NCBI GenBank assembly: GCA_022768245.1
Contig: JALEMR010000083.1
Location: 1 to 41,616 of the forward strand
DNA from: Oscillospiraceae bacterium
Lineage (GTDB): Bacteria > Bacillota > Clostridia > Oscillospirales > Ruminococcaceae
Direction of reading: 5' to 3'
DNA length: 41,616 nt
The first letter of the stretch is position 1; every line of letters starts with the position of its first letter. Position numbers and translations under genes: made by a program. A model generated the notes under the pieces. The model did no database searches, was not told the origin of the DNA, and saw only the letters and a program-made list of their open reading frames with translations. Positions 15,755-23,375 of the stretch are shown here, piece after piece.

Positions 15755-16594
15755 TTATTTTTTTATCTTAAGAGAAATATCAAAAGCCTTGACCGAGTGG
15801 GTGATCGCACCCACGGAGATGATGTCAACGCCTGTCATAGCTATCTCGCGGACCGATTCAAGAGTGATCCCACCCGACGCTTCAAGCTTGGCGCGTCCGT
15901 CGGTGAGCTTCACGCATTCAGCCATTTCCGCGGGGGACATGTTGTCCAGCATGATAACATCAGCCTGCACGGCTAAAGCTTCAAGCAGCTCCTCCTTATT
16001 GCGGACCTCCACTTCGATCTTGTTCATGTGACCCATTTTGCTGCGGAGAACGTTCACTGCATTGGTGATACCGCCGTAAGCGTCGGCGTGGTTGTCCTTT
16101 ATCATAGCCGCGTCGGAGAGATTGTAGCGGTGATTTCTTCCGCCGCCTATCATAACTGCGTACTTCTCCAGCGGACGAAGTCCGGGGAGAGTTTTTCTGG
16201 TATCGGCGATAGTCGCCTTGGTGCCCTCGCACTGAGCCGCATATGCGGAGGTCGCGGTAGCTACTCCCGACATGTGCTGTAAAATGTTCAGCGAAGTCCT
16301 TTCACCCTCGAGGATAGTTTTCGTACTGCCCGAAACGGTGCCGATGATATCGCCCTTTTTCAGTTTTTCGCCGTCGTGAATAAATATCTCTGTCTTGATA
16401 TCGTCGTCGAGAATGTGGAACACCCGCATTGCCACGTCGATACCGCAGAGCACGCCGTCATCCTTGGCAATGTACTGCGCCGTTGAGACGGAATCCTCGC
16501 GCGTAAGATAATCGGTTGCGAGATCTATGTAATTGATATCCTCGGTGAGCGCCCTCTTAATGAGGTCGTCCACATAAATTTTATTCAGCATCAT
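15755..16594 (-). CDS. nadC: Nicotinate-nucleotide pyrophosphorylase (quinolinate phosphoribosyltransferase)
   Basis: NadC converts quinolinate and PRPP to nicotinic acid mononucleotide, CO2 and PPi in de novo NAD synthesis. The 279 residues show the ALTEDINYIDLATDYL start, the DTRKTLPGLR motif, GGGRNHRYNLSDAAMIKDNH and the C-terminal ASGGITLESVREIAMTGVD, all diagnostic. The frame is open further upstream to 16633, but ATG 16594 (MMLNKIY) with AAGGGA 9 nt upstream fits the family start. It follows sir2 by 14 bp. nadA and nadB are not in the window. Confidence 0.95.
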   Translation of the reverse strand: MMLNKIYVDDLIKRALTEDINYIDLATDYLTREDSVSTAQYIAKDDGVLCGIDVAMRVFHILDDDIKTEIFIHDGEKLKKGDIIGTVSGSTKTILEGERTSLNILQHMSGVATATSAYAAQCEGTKATIADTRKTLPGLRPLEKYAVMIGGGRNHRYNLSDAAMIKDNHADAYGGITNAVNVLRSKMGHMNKIEVEVRNKEELLEALAVQADVIMLDNMSPAEMAECVKLTDGRAKLEASGGITLESVREIAMTGVDIISVGAITHSVKAFDISLKIKK

Positions 16595-16608
16595 AATAAT
16601 TTTCCCTT

Positions 16609-17367
16609 CTATTTTATCGCGGCTATTTCGCACGCCTTGTCAAGAACGCCGGCTATGCCGTCGCTTATGAGCAGATCCACCTTGTCGTCGTAGTCGGTGG
16701 GAGACTTGTTTATCATGGCGATCTTTTTGCCCTTAAAGTAGTTAATGAGCCCGTTTGCGGGATAGACCGCAAGGGACGTTCCTCCGACGATAAGCAGATC
16801 GGCTTTTGAGATAGCATCTATCGCACCCTGAACGGTCTTGTTGTCGAGACCCTCACCGTAAAGCACAACATCGGGCTTGATAAGATGTCCGCACTTATCG
16901 CAGGACGGGACCCCGTCGGAATTTTTAATATAAAGAGCGTCAAATTCCCTGCCGCAGCTTACGCAGTAATTTCTGTGAACAGAGCCGTGAAGCTCGAATA
17001 CCTTTTTGCTGCCTGCCGCCTGATGAAGTCCGTCGATATTCTGAGTGACCACAGCCTTAAGCTTGCCGCATTTCTCCATTCTTGCGAGAGCTATGTGAGC
17101 CTTGTTTGGCTTCACGTCAATGCAGAGCATTTTATCCTTGTAGAAGCGGTAAAATTCGCTAACCTTGCTGCAGAAGAACTCATGACTTAAAATAGTCTCG
17201 GGCGGATAGTCATATTTCTGATTGTAAAGACCGTCCACAGAGCGGAAGTCGGGTATGCCGCTTTCGGTGGAAACGCCTGCTCCGCCGAAGAAAACTATAT
17301 TGTCATATTCTTTTATCCATTTACCGAGAACATTGATCTTGAGTTCGGAATTTGACATTACGCTCAT
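16609..17367 (-). CDS. NAD-dependent protein deacylase, sirtuin (Sir2 family)
   Basis: A 252-residue bacterial sirtuin that uses NAD to remove acyl groups from lysines, releasing nicotinamide. Motifs: GGAGVSTESGIPDFR (NAD loop, residues 28-42), TQNIDGLH (NAD ribose contact), HGS with the catalytic His, the zinc cysteines CVSC and CDKC, and GTSLAVYPAN. The start at 17367 (MSVMSNS) is chosen because the family begins shortly before the NAD motif and GGTG lies 9 nt upstream; the frame is open to 17448. It heads a tight minus-strand run with nadC. Confidence 0.93.
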   Translation of the reverse strand: MSVMSNSELKINVLGKWIKEYDNIVFFGGAGVSTESGIPDFRSVDGLYNQKYDYPPETILSHEFFCSKVSEFYRFYKDKMLCIDVKPNKAHIALARMEKCGKLKAVVTQNIDGLHQAAGSKKVFELHGSVHRNYCVSCGREFDALYIKNSDGVPSCDKCGHLIKPDVVLYGEGLDNKTVQGAIDAISKADLLIVGGTSLAVYPANGLINYFKGKKIAMINKSPTDYDDKVDLLISDGIAGVLDKACEIAAIK

Positions 17368-17452
17368 AGCATTTTCACCTTCATGATGTTCGGAATATCC
17401 GTAAAAATCACGCTGTGCATCTTTGGATAAACAAATAAATACACACATTTAT

Positions 17453-17458
17453 ATTATA
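17453..17458 (-). promoter_or_regulatory. Candidate extended -10 promoter for sir2-nadC
   Basis: Minus-strand TGATATAAT (hexamer 17458-17453) gives an extended -10; the -35 region TAGAAA at 17 bp is weak. It lies about 85 nt upstream of the chosen sir2 start. Confidence 0.5.
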
Positions 17459-17619
17459 TCATATTTCAGCGGTAATTTCTACACTTTTTTAAAACATTGT
17501 TTGAATTTTTATTTATATTGGAGGATCTCACAAAAATATGTTATCATTTTATGATGAAATGCATGTCAATGTAAAAAATATGCAATTAACAATTTGATAA
17601 CAAACAAATTATCCAAACA

Positions 17620-17628
17620 TGATATGAT
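17620..17628 (+). promoter_or_regulatory. Extended -10 just before sfsA, suggesting a leaderless mRNA
   Basis: TGATATGAT (hexamer TATGAT 17623-17628) ends 6 bp before the sfsA ATG at 17635. No clear -35 and no purine-rich ribosome binding site are present, so the transcript may start at or next to the ATG. Confidence 0.4.
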
Positions 17629-17634
17629 AATCAT

Positions 17635-18318
17635 ATGAAGTACGATAATATGACCGAGGGCGAGTTTGTGAGCCGCCCCAACAGATTTATAGCAAATGTT
17701 CTGATAAACGGCGAAAACGAGGTCTGTCATGTGAAGAATACGGGACGGTGCAGAGAGCTGCTCCAAAAGGGTGCAAGGGTCATCGTCACGCGCTCGGACA
17801 ATCCTGCCCGAAAGACAAAGTACGACCTTATCGCTGTCTATAAGAACGGCATACTCATCAATATGGACAGCGTTGCTCCGAACAAGGCAGTTCATGAATG
17901 GCTTGCCGCAGGCGGAATGGGAGAGTTTACAAAGCTCTGCCCCGAATACACCATAGGAGACAGCCGCTTTGACTTTTACGGCGAAATAGGCGAAAGACGG
18001 ATAGTCATCGAGGTCAAGGGAGTTACCCTTGAAAATGACGGAATCGTCCGATTTCCCGATGCGCCCACGGAAAGGGGAGCAAAGCATCTGAACGGGCTTA
18101 TCCGCCTTGCCGCCGAGGGCTATGAAGCCTATGCATTTTTCGTCGTCCAGATGAAGGGAATGAAATATTTCACGCCCAATCGCGAAACAGACCCTGTATT
18201 CGCCGATACGCTCGTAAAGGCGGCAGAAAGCGGAGTACATATCATCTGCCGACAGTGCGAGGTCTCGCCCGACAGCATGACCATCTCCGAGCCTCTTGAA
18301 ATACGATTAAAGGAATGA
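17635..18318 (+). CDS. sfsA: DNA/RNA nuclease SfsA family protein
   Basis: A 227-residue SfsA-family protein, originally named sugar fermentation stimulation protein; the fold combines an OB domain and a PD-(D/E)xK nuclease domain, and nucleic-acid binding has been reported for the family. Motifs: RPNRFIANV, CHVKNTGRCRELL, DSRFDFYGEIGERRIVIEVKGVTLE (the nuclease core D, E, K), FPDAPTERGAKHL and the C-terminal cysteines. Length is typical. The HAD phosphatase follows after 4 bp. The start has no visible ribosome binding site. Confidence 0.93.
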   Translation: MKYDNMTEGEFVSRPNRFIANVLINGENEVCHVKNTGRCRELLQKGARVIVTRSDNPARKTKYDLIAVYKNGILINMDSVAPNKAVHEWLAAGGMGEFTKLCPEYTIGDSRFDFYGEIGERRIVIEVKGVTLENDGIVRFPDAPTERGAKHLNGLIRLAAEGYEAYAFFVVQMKGMKYFTPNRETDPVFADTLVKAAESGVHIICRQCEVSPDSMTISEPLEIRLKE

Positions 18319-18322
18319 TAAA

Positions 18323-18973
18323 ATGAAAAAATATAAAGCAATACTCTTTGACCTTGACGGGACCCTTGCCAATACCTGCGAGGGAGTATACGCTTCGGTA
18401 AGATACGCCGCCGAAAAAGAGGGTTTCCCTGAAGCAGACGACGCTCTGCTGAAAAAGTTCATCGGACCGCCCCTTCATCAGACCTTCCGAACGGAGTACG
18501 GTCTTTCCGAAGAGGGCGTTGATAGGGCAGTTGCATCGTTCCGCGAGTTTTACGGCAGAGAGGGCGTGTATATGTGCACTCCCTATGAGGGCATGGATAA
18601 GCTGCTTATCTCGCTGAAAAGCGCAGGCTATAAGATAGGCACCGCCACCTATAAGCGTGAGGATTACGCAAAGGCTCTGCTTAAGAAAAAGCTGCCTGAT
18701 GTGTTCGATGTGATACACGGTGCAGACCCCGAGGGAAAGCTGACCAAGGCGGATATCGTGGAGATGGTCATATCTGAGCTGGGCGCGGACAGAGCGGAGA
18801 CTGTTCTGATAGGCGACAGCTTTTACGATGCCGAGGGAGCAGCTGCTGCGGGAGTGGATTTCATCGCCGTGACTTACGGCTTCGGATTCAAAACGAACGC
18901 AGACGCGGCGAAATATCCGACAGTGGGCTGCTGCGGCAGCACGGGTGAGCTTGCGGAATTATTCGGGATATAA
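18323..18973 (+). CDS. HAD family hydrolase (subfamily IA, phosphoglycolate phosphatase-like)
   Basis: A 216-residue HAD phosphatase. Motif I is FDLDGTLANT (nucleophile Asp near residue 10), motif II is in TYKRE where Thr replaces the more common Ser/Thr context, motif III is the Lys in GKLTKAD, and motif IV is IGDSFYDAEGA (metal-binding Asp). A helical C1 cap lies between motifs I and II. It resembles Gph/PpaX-type enzymes, but substrate cannot be assigned. The ATG has AAGGA 9 nt upstream, overlapping the end of sfsA. Confidence 0.88.
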   Translation: MKKYKAILFDLDGTLANTCEGVYASVRYAAEKEGFPEADDALLKKFIGPPLHQTFRTEYGLSEEGVDRAVASFREFYGREGVYMCTPYEGMDKLLISLKSAGYKIGTATYKREDYAKALLKKKLPDVFDVIHGADPEGKLTKADIVEMVISELGADRAETVLIGDSFYDAEGAAAAGVDFIAVTYGFGFKTNADAAKYPTVGCCGSTGELAELFGI

Positions 18974-19012
18974 TGAACAAGGGAACGCATTTCCGGCGTT
19001 CCCTTGTTCATT
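18972..19012. terminator. Bidirectional terminator spanning two convergent stop codons
   Basis: A perfect 17-bp stem (left arm 18972-18988, right arm 18996-19012) with a 7-nt loop. The left arm contains the last bases of the HAD gene stop (TAA 18971-18973) and the right arm contains the stop of the minus-strand GTPase-NYN gene (19008-19010). Confidence 0.9.
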
Positions 19013-21578
19013 CTTTGATATCTATTCCGGTGAACCGCTTCTGCGGCTTATCGAGGAAAGAGGATATCGCCTTTTCCACGGACAGCACTTCAAGCTCGAA
19101 TTCGCTGGCGGAAACTCGCAGCGCGCCGTTTCCGAGAATGATTATCTGTTCCTGATTGTCCGAGGTGGCGACTCTGACTCTGTGCTCTTTGCTGAGATCG
19201 TGGGCAGTTTTTTCGATGTAGGTATCGGCGGTCTCGGCTTCCTTTGTGTAGACTACTGTGATGTTGTGGTGCTGTTCTATCTCGCGGTGCTCGCCCTTGA
19301 CGCGGTATGCGTCGAACACAAGTATCAGATGACAGCCCTTGAAGCCCTGATAGCTGCACAGACGATTTATCAGCATGCTTCTTGCCGTATCCAGATCGTC
19401 CGCGGCGATTTTCTTCAGATCCTCCCATGAAAATATGATATTATACCCGTCCACCAGCAGATATTCCTCGCCCATTGGAATTATCGGCTTGGACGGCTTT
19501 TTATACTCGGTAAGCTTGTCCCTGCGCATTTTTGTCCGATCATCCCGCTTTATCCTGCCGTAGGTGCGCTCGAATATCTCCATAAGCTCCTTGTCGTCGT
19601 AAAGGCGTTCCTTGAAGCTGTCAAGCCGTGCGTTGGTCACGGAATAGTCCTCCTTTTTCAGAGGAGCAAGACAGCTTCCCAGATGCATTTTTTCGGGAGC
19701 CTCGTTCCATGGCACCACATAGCCGGACCCGTGAGTGCAGAACACGGAATCTGCGGTGTTGGCGATATCGCTGTCGCAGTCGTAGCCTATCTGCGAGACG
19801 ATCTCATCGGTGTTGTGGCAGGGATAATATCCCTTTAAAACGCAGGAAATGCGTCCTTTTCCCTTTGTGTAGGCGATAAGCTCCTTCTGGTAGCCCTGTA
19901 TTTCCGAAACGGGTGCGCTGTCTTCGATGACCGACATTCCGTTTATCGTGTCGGGAGAAGAAAACTTCCCGCTCATCTGCTGTATATCTGACAGAGCACG
20001 TCCGAGATTTTCCGCAGGCAGTTCAATTCTGAAGCCGTACCACGGTTCAAGGAGCACGTTTTCCGCCGAGCGCAGACCCTGTCTCAGCGCACGATAAGCC
20101 GCCTGACGGAAATCTCCGCCCTCGGTGTGCTTGACGTGAGACTTTCCGCCTATCAGCGTTATTTTCATATCGGTAATCGGAGAGCCTGTCAGAGCGCCGA
20201 TGTGAGTTTTTTCCTTTAGCTGCGAAATGATAAGATTCTGAAAATTCCCGCTGAGATAGTCCTCTCGGCAGTCAGTATCGTAGACGATACCGCTTCCGCA
20301 GGGGAGAGGTTCAAGCTTTAAGTGCACCTCCGCATAGTGGCGAAGCGGCTCAAAATGTCCCATGCCCTCAACTGTGTTTGAGATGGTCTCCTTGTAGCAG
20401 ATAGAGCCGTGAGTAAATCTCACATGAAGCCCGAACCGCTCCGACAGAATGCCCGTGAGAATTTCCAGCTGTATCTCGCCCATGATTCGGACGTGTATTT
20501 CCTGCTGCTGTTCGTTCCAGATGACGTGAAGCTGCGGGTCCTCCTCTTCAAGCTTTCGGAAGATATCAAGAGCAGTGTGGATGTTGGTGCTGTCGGTTAT
20601 CTCTGCGCAGTAGGTGAGCACAGGCTCGATAAGGGGCGCAGACTCGTCAGTCTCGGCGCCGAGACCCTGCCCTGCGTAGGTCTCGGAAAGCCCCTCCGCC
20701 GCAACAGCCATTCCCGCTTCCGCAGAGGGAATGGAAGTGTATTTCTCGCCGGAATAAAGCCGCAGAGCGGTTATCTTTTCATCTCCTACAAGAGTGCGCA
20801 CATCAAGAGAGCCGCCCGTTATCTTCATGTGAGTAAGTCTGACGCCGCCGTCCTCGGTTATCTTGTAGACCTTAGCGCCGAATGTACTGCCGTATATTTT
20901 TTCGGGGATATACTCGGACAGGATATCCATGAGATCGGATACGCCCTCAAGCTTTAAAGCAGAGCCGAACATCACGGGAAAAATTTTCCGCTCGGAGACG
21001 GCATTTCGTATGCTTTCGGAGCCAACGGAGCCGTTTTCCAGATATTCGTTCATGATGTTCTCATCGCAGAGACTTATCTCTTCGAAAAGCTCCTCCAAGG
21101 GTCTGTCCTTGCCAAAATAAACGCATCTGCCGCCAAGACGGGAATGAATATCGCTCATCAGCTCATCACTGTTCTTGTGCGTGATATCGGTCTTGTTCAC
21201 GAATATGAACACGGGGATATCATAGCTGTCCAGAAGCCGCCAGAGAGTCTCGGTGTGGCTCTGCACTCCGTCAATGCCGCTGATGACCATAACTGCGCAG
21301 TCCAGCACAGAGAAGGTTCTTTCGGTCTCGGAGGAAAAGTCGATGTGTCCGGGGGTATCGAGGAGGATAAATTCGGTATCGCCGAAATGGAGGACAGCCT
21401 GCTTTGAGAACACGGTGATGCCCCGTCTGCGTTCTACCTCAAAGTTGTCGAGGAAGGCATTTCCGTCGTCCACCCGACCTATCCTGCGGGTCTCTCCGCA
21501 AATATAGAGCATAGCCTCGGAAAGAGTGGTCTTTCCCGAGTCTACATGTGCGACAATTCCGATAACCGAGCGTTTCAT
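19008..21578 (-). CDS. TetM/EF-G-like translation GTPase fused to a Rae1/YacP-type NYN ribonuclease domain
   Basis: An 856-residue fusion. Residues 1 to about 650 are a ribosomal-protection-type translational GTPase: G1 AHVDSGKTT (10-18), GITV, G3 DTPGH (74-78) with catalytic His78, G4 NKTD (128-131), then domains II-V including LEPWYGFRIELP. Residues about 702-840 are an NYN domain like B. subtilis Rae1/YacP: LLVDGYN, LVFDAYRV, TADTYIE and VATSDNQEQ, giving acidic residues D710, D756, D785 and D807. Rae1 cleaves mRNA in the ribosomal A site and TetM relatives bind near it, so a ribosome-directed nuclease is an inference. True tetracycline resistance is not shown. Only 31 bp separate its start from the upstream gene's terminator, so it may depend on readthrough. 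Confidence 0.88.
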   Translation of the reverse strand: MKRSVIGIVAHVDSGKTTLSEAMLYICGETRRIGRVDDGNAFLDNFEVERRRGITVFSKQAVLHFGDTEFILLDTPGHIDFSSETERTFSVLDCAVMVISGIDGVQSHTETLWRLLDSYDIPVFIFVNKTDITHKNSDELMSDIHSRLGGRCVYFGKDRPLEELFEEISLCDENIMNEYLENGSVGSESIRNAVSERKIFPVMFGSALKLEGVSDLMDILSEYIPEKIYGSTFGAKVYKITEDGGVRLTHMKITGGSLDVRTLVGDEKITALRLYSGEKYTSIPSAEAGMAVAAEGLSETYAGQGLGAETDESAPLIEPVLTYCAEITDSTNIHTALDIFRKLEEEDPQLHVIWNEQQQEIHVRIMGEIQLEILTGILSERFGLHVRFTHGSICYKETISNTVEGMGHFEPLRHYAEVHLKLEPLPCGSGIVYDTDCREDYLSGNFQNLIISQLKEKTHIGALTGSPITDMKITLIGGKSHVKHTEGGDFRQAAYRALRQGLRSAENVLLEPWYGFRIELPAENLGRALSDIQQMSGKFSSPDTINGMSVIEDSAPVSEIQGYQKELIAYTKGKGRISCVLKGYYPCHNTDEIVSQIGYDCDSDIANTADSVFCTHGSGYVVPWNEAPEKMHLGSCLAPLKKEDYSVTNARLDSFKERLYDDKELMEIFERTYGRIKRDDRTKMRRDKLTEYKKPSKPIIPMGEEYLLVDGYNIIFSWEDLKKIAADDLDTARSMLINRLCSYQGFKGCHLILVFDAYRVKGEHREIEQHHNITVVYTKEAETADTYIEKTAHDLSKEHRVRVATSDNQEQIIILGNGALRVSASEFELEVLSVEKAISSFLDKPQKRFTGIDIKE

Positions 21579-21609
21579 GCGATCTATCCTATCTGTTGAA
21601 ATTTAAAAA

Positions 21610-21633
21610 GCGGACCGAGAAACCCCGATCCGC
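21610..21633 (-). terminator. Hairpin terminator/attenuator upstream of the GTPase-NYN gene
   Basis: On the minus strand GCGGATCGGG pairs with CTCGGTCCGC (two G-T pairs, 4-nt loop), followed by TTTTTAAATTT. It ends the SCP2 gene transcript and sits 31 bp before the start codon of the GTPase-NYN gene. Confidence 0.75.
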
Positions 21634-21654
21634 CCAGAATACGTTTATGTATGA

Positions 21655-22269
21655 TCAGAATACGACCTTTTTGAAAGCGATAACAGTGTTGATAGGAGCG
21701 TTTTCAAAGCTGATCTTTCCGTCGAGAACAGCTGAATCAAAGTCAGCCTTGCCGTTCATAACAGCAGCAAAGGTCTCGCTGTCGGCGGTAACATAAAGGT
21801 CTGCATTATTATAATCATAACCCTCTGCAAAAACCTTGCCGTCCTCTGACTTTATGTAGAAGATACCGTCAACCTTGCCGATAATTGCAACCTGAGCAGC
21901 AAAGTTAAAGGGAGCCTTAGCCTTTTCGGTCTTTTTCTTGACATCGGAAACAAATTTATCAAAATCGGTCTGTTCGGGAGCAACAGTCTTAGTTTTTCTT
22001 GTGCGCTTAGCTGCAGGCTTTTCCTCGGACTTAGTCTCTGCTGCGGATGACGTAGCTGCTTTCTTTGCAGCAGGCTTTCTTCCGCAGGACCTTTTCTTTT
22101 CGGTCTTTGACTCTGCAGCGGGCTCTGCGGCTGTTTTTGCGGTTTTCTTCTCGGGAGCCTTTACCTCGGGAGCAGCAGTCTTTTCAGCAGGAGCTGCGGT
22201 CTCAGCTGTTGCAGCAGCTGTGATTTCCTTTGCGGTCTCGTTAGCTGCGGACTTTTTTGATGTTGCCAT
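21655..22269 (-). CDS. SCP2-like sterol/lipid-binding domain protein with basic Ala/Lys-rich N-terminus
   Basis: A 204-residue protein in two parts. Residues 1 to about 97 are low complexity, rich in Ala, Lys, Glu and Thr with H1-like stretches such as KPAAKKAA and AAKRTRKTKT. Residues about 100-204 resemble an SCP2 sterol-carrier domain (FDKFVSDVKKK, GIFYIKSEDG, DLYVTADSETFAAVMNGKAD, DSAVLDGKI). SCP2 domains bind hydrophobic ligands in a tunnel; the basic tail suggests contact with nucleic acid or membrane, but this is inference. It is transcribed from a perfect consensus promoter, with GGAGG 8 nt before the ATG, and should be abundant. Confidence 0.75.
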   Translation of the reverse strand: MATSKKSAANETAKEITAAATAETAAPAEKTAAPEVKAPEKKTAKTAAEPAAESKTEKKRSCGRKPAAKKAATSSAAETKSEEKPAAKRTRKTKTVAPEQTDFDKFVSDVKKKTEKAKAPFNFAAQVAIIGKVDGIFYIKSEDGKVFAEGYDYNNADLYVTADSETFAAVMNGKADFDSAVLDGKISFENAPINTVIAFKKVVF

Positions 22270-22368
22270 GATATCATCCTCCGATTAATTAACATAATTC
22301 GCCATATACTATTAATGAAATGAAAAGATTCATTAATTTGCATATATTTTCATTTGCATTTTAAACAC

Positions 22369-22397
22369 ATTATACAATGATTTGGAAAATATGTCAA
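22369..22397 (-). promoter_or_regulatory. Consensus promoter of the SCP2-domain gene
   Basis: Minus strand: -35 TTGACA (22397-22392), 17-bp spacer, -10 TATAAT (22374-22369), a perfect sigma-A match. Predicted leader is about 93 nt. Confidence 0.85.
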
Positions 22398-22499
22398 CAT
22401 AAAGTCATAAAAATCGTATAAATGGACAATTAAGCTTGGTATATCTCCTGAATTTTCAGCGTAATTAACATAAACAGGACGTTTGACAGATAAAAACTG

Positions 22500-23102
22500 T
22501 CAGGCTCTGGACTGAACACTGCCCGCTCTGAAAACCTTTTCGGCGATATCGGGATTATCGACGGAATTACCGATTATCTCCACAGCCAGATTTTCGGGAG
22601 GGTAACCCGTTGGCTCAAAGAAGCAGTAAAGGGGAGTAAGATAATAAAGACCGTCCCCGGGGTTAAAGTAACTGATGCAGGCGGTGCCGCCGCAGAAGCA
22701 TACCACTCCGCTTATGGAAAAGACCTTTTTGGAGCTCAGCGGGGGAGATGAAAATATCGGGTGAGAACAATTCTCGGGGTGAGTGGATATATTGCTGTTG
22801 TCCTCGCTGTCGGAGGCGGGAGCGTTATCGAAGCAGGTAAGCCTTATGATATCCGTTTCAAAGATATCGCTTCCGTTTCCGCTTTTATAGAAGGTGTCGG
22901 TCCAGATGACGTCGGTATAAATGCTGCGCATGATATAGTTATCGTCTTCTCTGTTTTTTTCAATGATGTAGTAGTTATAGGAATCGTCGCAGAAGAGGGG
23001 ACCCTCTGTCCAGGTCCTGCCCTTTGCAACATTTTTATAGTTGACCTTTGCTCGGAAAACGAATCCCGGATATACCAGCTGCAAACGGCGGTTATGACCC
23101 AT
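22500..23102 (-). CDS. Uncharacterised protein with YopX-like segments
   Basis: A 200-residue soluble protein I do not firmly recognise. Parts recall the YopX family found mostly in phages: an N-terminal FRAKVNYKNVAKGRTWTEG, then YYIIEKN and GNGSDIFETDIIRL, which matches the typical closing KDKxGKxIFEGDIV pattern. The second half is Cys/Gly-rich (VVCFCGGTACISYF). No signal peptide or membrane helix is seen. It stands alone behind a consensus promoter with no phage genes nearby. The ATG at 23102 has AAGGAA upstream. Confidence 0.4.
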   Translation of the reverse strand: MGHNRRLQLVYPGFVFRAKVNYKNVAKGRTWTEGPLFCDDSYNYYIIEKNREDDNYIMRSIYTDVIWTDTFYKSGNGSDIFETDIIRLTCFDNAPASDSEDNSNISTHPENCSHPIFSSPPLSSKKVFSISGVVCFCGGTACISYFNPGDGLYYLTPLYCFFEPTGYPPENLAVEIIGNSVDNPDIAEKVFRAGSVQSRA

Positions 23103-23186
23103 ATGCCGACATTTCCTTTCATGAGAATAGTACGAAAAAACGAATAACCAAAAAAATTACAAGATATCAGTGTGTTTGCCTATAAT

Positions 23187-23215
23187 ATTTTATCAAATTT
23201 TAATTATTTTGTCAA
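23187..23215 (-). promoter_or_regulatory. Promoter of the YopX-like gene
   Basis: Minus strand: -35 TTGACA (23215-23210), 17-bp spacer, -10 TAAAAT (23192-23187) with an extended TG. The divergent pduL promoter lies about 70 bp away; the rest of 23103-23375 holds nothing else I can support. Confidence 0.75.
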
Positions 23216-23287
23216 TAGTTTCTTTCAGCATTTGTAAAATATTTTTTGGGCAGATTATTAAACTCTGACAAATTACGACAAAAACTA

Positions 23288-23316
23288 TTGACATTTTTGT
23301 TTAAAAAGGTTATAAT
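23288..23316 (+). promoter_or_regulatory. Consensus promoter of pduL
   Basis: -35 TTGACA (23288-23293), 17-bp spacer, -10 TATAAT (23311-23316): a perfect match, about 60 nt before the ATG. Confidence 0.88.
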
Positions 23317-23375
23317 TATATAGTAAATATATTTTGACAGTGATAAACTGCCTTTAAAACTGGAGGATAAAAATC

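Noticed and set aside
19008-21578. A genuine acquired tetracycline-resistance gene
   Set aside because: It has a C-terminal nuclease domain, no mobile-element context and housekeeping-like neighbours; TetM-like similarity alone does not show resistance.
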